This document shows positions 9,021 to 13,852 of a stretch of DNA of 13,852 nucleotides, one piece after another. Source of the stretch: Isohypsibius dastychi (lineage: Eukaryota; Tardigrada; Eutardigrada; Parachela; Isohypsibiidae); the NCBI GenBank assembly GCA_034696485.1, contig JAQIWT010000922.1:1-13852 (forward strand), in the 5' to 3' direction. How positions within the stretch are numbered: the stretch's first letter is position 1; each line of letters opens with the position of its first letter. The notes beneath the pieces were generated by a model that saw nothing but the letters and a program-made list of their open reading frames with translations, was not told the DNA's origin and did not search any database. A program made the position numbers and the translations under genes.

Positions 9021-9130
9021 AAGCGATCTTACTCTTAGTTTTTGGTAGAAGTCTGAGAATACATACCAGTCCTATTACTGTACAGCCAAAGCTATCCAGA
9101 GGCTGGTCTTTTTTCGAATCTTCAGACTGT
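8728..9130 (+). repeat. Direct repeat, right copy (pairs with 4429-4830)
   Basis: Matches the left copy from GGGCTTGTTTGTCTGGCG onward in the same orientation. Open frames differ between the copies (for example 8948-9160 here), so those frames are probably chance. Confidence 0.75.
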
Positions 9131-9334
9131 ATTTTTGCCCTATTGAGAGAGCCACCATGATGCCGATACGATAATTCTTTAAAATCAAGCAACCTCATCC
9201 GATAATTTCGAAGTTTCGAGAACTCGTGCATTTTTCTTCTGCAGAAACTTCAGTTTTTTTCTGAAGGAACCGACCAAATATCAAGTCTGAATTTCATAAT
9301 TTTTACATGTCGAAACATAGTACTCTTTTATATT

Positions 9335-9562
9335 TGTAGAACATTTGATTTAAAATGCAAAGGACGGAAACCGTACATGCTGAATAAGAAATATTTCAGC
9401 AAGTGCATTCCCAGATCGGATTCGGATCTGACAATGTACACAAGGGGGCGCAATGCAATAGTTTGGACCCCTCTGTTGTTTTGAAAGTCTAGTTTGAAAA
9501 ACACATGGGGGCGCATTCACTGGTCTGGACCCCTATTATTTTGAAAGTTCGCGTTCAACGAG
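9335..9562 (+). repeat. Dispersed repeat family, copy 1
   Basis: It contains ATTTGATTTAAAATGC, GGACGGAAACCGTACATGCTG, then the near-palindrome CAGATCGGATTCGGATCTG at 9412-9430. Two diverged units of about 62 bp follow (9438-9500 and 9501-9562), each built on GGGGGCGCA...TTTGGACCCCT...TTTTGAAAGT. The same blocks recur at 9892-10035, 10095-10225 and, inverted, 10690-10850. No coding potential is seen. It is probably a non-autonomous transposon or satellite-like element of unknown type. Confidence 0.7.
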
Positions 9563-9775
9563 ATTTGCAAGTGGCTCGCCGCATTTAGGAACCCGATTAG
9601 GTAAAACATCCGAAGGTTCACCTGCATTTATCGACGATACTGTCGCAAGCCAAACATCAAACAAACGCTTGAAATCTTCCCTCTACAACGGGTCGCGATC
9701 AGACATTGGTTTCTGGAAATTCTCAAAACTGCACGGGCACATTTGATAGAGTACTATGGGATTCCGTTCACTTCT
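9563..9775. other. Unassigned stretch inside the repeat block
   Basis: About 210 bp with no open frame over 60 codons and no match that I can see elsewhere in the window. It separates repeat copy 1 from the inverted loop copy at 9776-9872. Confidence 0.35.
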
Positions 9776-9872
9776 AGAAGAAATGTGACGATGGACTGGT
9801 GAAGATAGCTGGCGAGCGATGACAGTACCTTCAAACCATAAATTTTGGTGGAAAATTAGTTGGGCACTAACA
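9776..9872 (-). repeat. Inverted copy of the hairpin loop segment
   Basis: This stretch is the reverse complement of most of 10389-10516. Shared blocks (in this orientation) are GAAATGTGACGATGGACTGG, GGCGAGCGATGACAGTACCT against GGTGAGCGATGGCAGTACCT, and ATAAATTTTGGTGGAAAAT. It lacks 28 bp present in the other copy. Read left to right it gives CDDGLVKIAGERWQYL then INFGGK, a frame also kept on the minus strand of the loop, so it may be a captured exon fragment of an unidentified gene. Confidence 0.75.
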
Positions 9873-9891
9873 ACAAAGTTTGCTGGTTATT

Positions 9892-10035
9892 CAGATCGGA
9901 TCTGACAATGTGTACAGGGGGGCATTTCACTAATTTGGACCCCTCAGTTGGTTTGATAATCTCCATTCTAAAATATACGTGGGGGTTGAATACACCAGTC
10001 TGGACCCTGTTGCGTTAGAAATCCATTTTCAAAAT
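9892..10035 (+). repeat. Dispersed repeat family, copy 2
   Basis: Starts with CAGATCGGATCTG (9892-9904). Two diverged GGGGG...TTTGGACCCCT / TCTGGACCCTG units follow (about 9909-9970 and 9974-10035), paralleling copy 1 from 9412 onward. The upstream GGACGGAAACCGT half is absent. Confidence 0.7.
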
Positions 10036-10059
10036 CCATCCTGCGTTTTTTTGGAGATA

Positions 10060-10885
10060 TTTACGGTTCATATCCTGCTGAAATACAGTATATGTTTATT
10101 TTTGTTGAAAATTTGATTTGAAATCCCAAGGACGGAAACCGTACATGCTGCATAGAAAATATTTCAGTCCGTGCATTTTCAGATCGGATCTGAAAATGTA
10201 TTCAGGGGGGGGGGGGGCGTTTCATGGGGAAGTTGAGGGAGGGGGGAGGGATTGAAGAATGTTTCGCATCCCATTGTGATCAATTCAAACTAAGCAGTGC
10301 GGTTGATGTTGTCCAAAACGGGAAGCTCGGCTTGGGCAAGACTCAATTGCATTTTGATAAACTCGTGCTGTCCAGAATCGTCGAATCCAGAAAAGTGCCC
10401 AATGGATTTTCCACCAAAATTTATGGCTTTAAGTACAAAACGTGCAGTATCTAGCTTTAAGGTACTGCCATCGCTCACCAGCTGTCTTCACCAGTCCATC
10501 GTCACATTTCCGAGCACTTGACAAACAGATTCGATTCGACGATTCTATACAGCACGAGTTTATCAAGATGCAATTGAGTCTTGCCGAATCCGAGCTTCTT
10601 GCTTGGAGAACATCAAGCACACTGCTGAATCTGAATTAATCACAATGGGATGCGAAATTTTTTGATGCTACTCCCCCCCACCTCCGCGTATAGTTCAAAT
10701 TGGAGTTTTAAAACAACATAGGGGTCCAAACAATTGAAACGCCCCCCCCCCTGAATACTTCAGATCGGATCTGAAAATGCACAGACCGAAATATTTTTTG
10801 AACGGTTTCCGTCTTGGCATTTCAAATCAAATTTTCAACAAGTATACTGTCTTTTGACAGGGAATTGAAACCGTAAAAATTCCAC
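10060..10885. repeat. Large inverted repeat (arms about 330-350 bp, 144-bp loop)
   Basis: Left arm about 10060-10388 and right arm about 10533-10885 are reverse complements through nearly their whole length, with small indels. Paired blocks include TTGAAAATTTGATTTGAAAT, GACGGAAACCGT, TGCATTTTCAGATC-GATCTGAA, the G-run 10205-10217 against C-run 10742-10751, TTCGCATCCCATTGTGAT and AAGACTCAATTGCAT, then CTCGTGCTGT and GAATCGTCGAAT. The outer halves are copies of the dispersed family (CAGATCGGATCTG at 10180-10192 and 10761-10773). The inner halves are a different segment with a conserved short frame (FDDS-QHEFIKMQLSLA). A transcript would fold into a long hairpin. Confidence 0.85.
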
Positions 10886-11551
10886 CACGCGCTGGATGGC
10901 ATTGGACATTGCCATCAGCGATGCGGATACACACTGATACGTATTTGTAGAATGTCTTGCTCGTGCCTGATCTCCGAATAAGTGGCTTATCTGCTTGACA
11001 AAAAGAACTACCGAAGGCAAAAGTACGTACTATTTCAGAAGCATCTCTGTACGCTTGTCTGTCAAACCAGGTCAGCGGGAACCCAGGCAAGTCTACGAAG
11101 ATCAGCTTTGGTTTGTCGGATAGAGAAATTCAGCTTGTAATTCAGGTTCCTCCAGAAGAACAACTTGAGGTCACGCTTGCTGCACTGCATCTGTCATTAC
11201 TCCTCGTGCACTTCCTCCTAACGACACATGTCATCTCAAAATCATTTATTGACATGACGCCAACATACAGAAGAAGCACGATAAAAGCTGCAGTTCTCGG
11301 CAGAAACTCAGTCAACGCAGTGGCCACAAAAACAAAAAAAACTTCTTATACTGGAGCACGTCATGTTCTGAACAAAAAACACTTGCGTTCATAACTAAAA
11401 ACCATTCGTATCATGCTGCCAAAAACAAACACAAGATTCAGTCTGGCATCTACCCAATAAACAAAGGCACAAAGAAACATAATCTAACGTAAAACCTGCC
11501 ACGTTCACCCACTCCAACCGACATCATACTGTACACGTTTTGAATGTTCTT
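10886..11551. other. Spacer between the inverted repeat and gene C, with a possible poly-A signal
   Basis: About 665 bp. Open frames here (10827-11090 minus, 87 codons; 11113-11394 plus, 93 codons; 11142-11327 minus, 61 codons) have no known motif or splice support. The hydrophobic runs in the last two sit in opposite frames of the same DNA, so I do not call them genes. A minus-strand AATAAA at 11250-11245 lies about 300 bp after the gene C stop and may end its transcript. Confidence 0.4.
11245..11250 (-). promoter_or_regulatory. Possible polyadenylation signal of gene C
   Basis: AATAAA on the minus strand, roughly 300 bp past the stop at 11552. It is the first canonical hexamer I find downstream. 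The distance is long for such a compact genome, so a closer variant signal is possible. Confidence 0.35.
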
Positions 11552-13144
11552 CTAGTCATGCTTGGGAGCCGCTTTCATCGATTCCCGTTTCTGCTTGACG
11601 CGATACTCGATTTTGGCTCGTGAGAGAATAAAATGGATTTCTTTTGTGCTTTTTTGCCCCACACTGGGGTGTTCTTTGGCAAAGCGCTCCATTCGAGCTG
11701 AAAAACATCAATATCACGGGACTGGATTCACAATATCAGACCGCACATACCGACTGCTTCATTCACCCGACCTGCATCTAGAGACTGTTTGGACGTCTTG
11801 GCACCCCGGAAGTTGAAGTCATGGTTCAACAGCTCTTCCTGCAAAGGTATTTCCTTGAATACACACAAAGAAACGAAGAAAGTTGTGATTCGAGTACCTG
11901 CCAAAAAAGATCAGTAATACAATCACTGGCGTACTGACGCAATAGCGCTGGAATTCTCACATATGCCTGGAAAACAAGTCTCATTGAAGCTTCAGAAGAA
12001 ACCTTGGATTCTGAATTGCAATTTACCTCCTCTTCGTCGTCACTGCCACTCGTGGCTTCCGATTGCTGGTCATCGGCCAGACTTTCCAATCCAAAGTTCG
12101 GGATGATAAGGTCATCATCCTGTGAACCGTAGAACGTGAGCACGAATGCTAAAATCCAACATACCTGCTCACAATATCAATCTCGATATTGTTGCCAACT
12201 TCGGCGATCCGGTTTGGATTCAGGTTGGTTCGGGAACCAGATGACCCCGAGCCGACAGAAGCTTTCCCGATTTTGCTCGAATAGTTTGAATCCTAAAGGA
12301 AAGAACAAACATCAATCTAACAGCTGCCTGGTCGCAATCAATCAGCGTTATAACGCTAGTAATTACTAATTAGTAATTACTAACCGGAAGTCTACCACGT
12401 GAAACACTCAGGGATCGCTTAGAGGACATGTCGCCTCCTGAGCCGTTCTTTGGGATCTCATCAGAGCGTGTTTGGTAGGAAGGGACACGAGCACGATTAG
12501 ACTTTAAACATATGAAAAATTAATACAAAATCATATGATATGTTTTGAATCTAGAGGTTCACCTTTTCTTTGGCAGAAGTTCCGGAAGAGACTGCGACAG
12601 CCTGTAAGATACAATCAAAAACAACATTGAAATTGAGATTACAGGTTCGTGCGGGAAACGACAGCAACATCCATAGACAACATTGATGTGTTTCGAAATC
12701 AAACCTCCAGTTCTTACTTTATCTGGTTGAAGTTCTTCCGCGCGCAACTTTCCCATGCGAATCAGAAACTGTCGTCCAGGGGAATCAGGTTTAGCGTCGA
12801 GACCGACCTCCAGTTGTTGTGGAGTGAGCTCTGTAAACGAAGCGTTTGTCGTAAGTTCGAGTCAGCCAGGGCTTCAGAAAAAAGCAGCTCAACATCAAGA
12901 AGTTTTGCGTTCACGTACTTTGACTCTGGAACAGCAATGCCCCAGGGATCCACTTATTCTCGGAGAAAACAGAACCCCTGTCATGGTGCAGAGGGTCAAA
13001 TCGAAATTCCTTCTTGGCCACGAAAACAACTCGATCGAAGAATCGAGTTTCTTCCACTGTGTAAAGGAAAGCAGCAACGGATCCTGAGCTGTTCTGTGAA
13101 TGTACGGGAGAGGTATCCCTGACTTGCGACGAAGACGATGCCAT
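11552..13144 (-). CDS. Gene C: nine-exon, 341-residue protein, family not recognised
   Basis: Exons in coding order: 12919-13144, 12718-12830, 12563-12601, 12385-12501, 12173-12292, 12027-12119, 11898-11966, 11751-11853, 11552-11697. Every junction is GT-AG and in phase, giving 342 codons ending TAG. Introns are 44-116 bp. Residues 1-113 form a compact, probably folded domain (VAAFLYTVEETRFFDRVVF, HHDRGSVF, PDSPGRQFLIRMGKLR); this part was copied to B and A. Residues 114-205 are low-complexity and polar (SRTNLNPNRIAE, RSLSVSRGR), likely disordered. Residues 206-236 are acidic (DDDLIIPNFGLESLADD, SGSDDEEE). Residues 237-341 look helical and conserved: AYVRIPALLRQYASDCITDL, then GRVNEAVARMERFAKEHPS, and an end rich in Lys/Arg. 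The exon 5 donor at GTGAGC (not the overlapping GTATGT) is chosen because only it keeps the acidic frame. There is no signal peptide or membrane span, so it is presumably intracellular. I could not match it to a named family. Confidence 0.8.
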
Positions 13145-13669
13145 CTCGGGCAGTGGACTAAAAATGGCCGTTGAGCAACAAACGAACAGAGCAGGAAGGC
13201 TTCAGGTACGAGCAACTCAAATGGAGTGATCAAGAAACTCAAGGATGAGATAACAAGACAAAATCCAACAAATGACGAGATGAAACTTCGGTGATATACG
13301 GAAAGATACGGATTATCGAGAGCGAACAACAACAATCTAGCATTTGAAATGGCTGACAAATACAAGCAAGACGCAGAAGATGAGGCTGAGTGATAGGAAA
13401 TAAACACCTAGGACAGGCATATGCGTCACACATTCGACAATGGCCATACAATCCGGACCGAAAATCCGGGAAATACAGGAACTGAACCCCATCCACCATG
13501 TTTAATTTTAACGAAGTTCCCTTTCGACTTCAGTTTATTTTGAACTTCAAACGTATTCTTCAGTGTCCTCTTTTCCAAGGCCAACATCTCGCAAAGACAC
13601 AGAAACTAAGTAAAACTGAAAGAGACAGTTCAGCATAAGAAAAAGGCAAATCCACAAAAATATCGGGTT
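13145..13669. other. Intergenic region between IP3K 3' end and gene C
   Basis: About 525 bp holding the 3' UTR of the right IP3K gene (with an AATAAA at 13539-13534) and the 5' flank of gene C. Large frames that cross it (12895-13407 minus; 13239-13499 minus) have no support and overlap gene C exon 1 in another frame. No TATA box is visible upstream of gene C. Confidence 0.5.
13534..13539 (-). promoter_or_regulatory. Polyadenylation signal of the right IP3K gene
   Basis: AATAAA on the minus strand, about 130 bp after the IP3K stop at 13670. It is canonical in sequence and spacing. Confidence 0.6.
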
Positions 13670-13852
13670 TCAACATGGAGTGTTTCTGATTTCGCACAGA
13701 ATGTCTTCGAAACAGCTAATTAAATTTCTAAGGCCCATAAGATATCCTTCTTCATGGTTTCCTTCAACCCAAGGGCGAATGTGGTCGGTGTGAATGTTTG
13801 GAGGGAGAGGAATGGTTTTGGCGAAGTCGATCATCCAAACTCCCGCCAAACC
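13670..13852 (-). CDS. ITPK: Inositol-trisphosphate 3-kinase, C-terminal exon (partial)
   Basis: This is the last 60 residues of an IP3K plus TGA, running off the right edge. [13 protein letters not shown] carries the IDF-KT motif, whose Asp binds the catalytic metal in the inositol polyphosphate kinase fold. [19 protein letters not shown] matches the family's P-W-EGN--DGYL-GL-N-I block. The spacing between the two blocks and the EGN motif point to IP3 3-kinase rather than IPMK or IP6K, whose equivalents read DFAHT and lack PW-EGN. The protein ends soon after FEDIL, as other IP3Ks end shortly after this helix. Ala replaces the Gly seen in vertebrate DFGKT, a mild change. The upstream catalytic exons lie outside the window. 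This is a different gene from the exon at 56-196, because that gene's 3' end lies further left. Confidence 0.9.
   Translation of the reverse strand, partial: GLAGVWMIDFAKTIPLPPNIHTDHIRPWVEGNHEEGYLMGLRNLISCFEDILCEIRNTPC

Noticed and set aside
10224-10639. Plus-strand open frames 10224-10454 and 10297-10521 inside the inverted repeat
   Set aside because: They are reading-frame by-products of the palindrome; the frame conserved between arms is a different one.
11113-11394. 93-codon plus-strand frame with a hydrophobic segment
   Set aside because: The opposite strand also gives a hydrophobic frame there, so the signal is compositional. It lacks motifs, splice support and homology within the window.
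12649-13407. Long open frames on both strands (12649-13122 plus, 157 codons; 12895-13407 minus, 170 codons; 12755-13087 plus)
   Set aside because: They overlap gene C exons 1-2 in other frames. The gene C frame is supported by matching copies A and B and by splice phases.
1-13852. tRNA, rRNA, CRISPR array, operon or bacterial defence system
   Set aside because: No cloverleaf, rRNA core or spaced short repeats seen. Intron-rich animal genes rule out a prokaryotic reading.

Overview
This is nuclear DNA of an invertebrate animal with a compact genome. The evidence is inositol-trisphosphate 3-kinase (IP3K) coding sequence, cadherin-like repeats, a TATA-box promoter, and many short GT-AG introns (about 44-120 bp) separating small exons. 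I cannot name the phylum. The varied acceptors (CAG, TAG, AAG) do not show the uniform TTTTCAG typical of nematodes. Nothing here is bacterial.

Layout, left to right. An internal IP3K exon lies at 56-196 (minus). A TATA promoter and an intact three-exon gene for a small secreted protein lie at 982-1663 (plus). A dead copy (A) of a gene family found only here lies at 1932-2560 (minus). Decayed cadherin-like exons follow at 2847-4720 (plus), one of them split by a 322-bp MITE at 3708-4029. An intact 11-exon gene for a 475-residue charged coiled-coil protein lies at 5141-7194 (minus). Copy B of the local family, with an open four-exon frame of 177 residues, lies at 7385-8258 (minus). A second decayed cadherin-like block lies at 8571-9020 (plus). 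The stretch 9335-10885 is a repeat block with a large inverted repeat. The nine-exon parent-type gene (copy C, 341 residues) lies at 11552-13144 (minus). The 3' exon of another IP3K gene lies at 13670-13852 (minus).

The main theme is local duplication and decay. The 5' three exons of gene C occur three times: C is full length, B is truncated but open and ends in a different last exon, and A carries a frameshift, a nonsense codon and a lost donor. A and B were copied together with an opposite-strand cadherin-like exon and a poly-C tract, so B+cadherin (about 7500-9130) and A+cadherin (about 1815-4830) are two copies of one duplicated unit. Two IP3K gene parts in the same orientation bracket everything, which suggests an older tandem duplication.

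I rebuilt the gene models by hand from splice consensus, phase continuity and, for A/B/C, comparison between the copies. I did not recognise the family of C/B/A or of the coiled-coil gene. I ran no database search.
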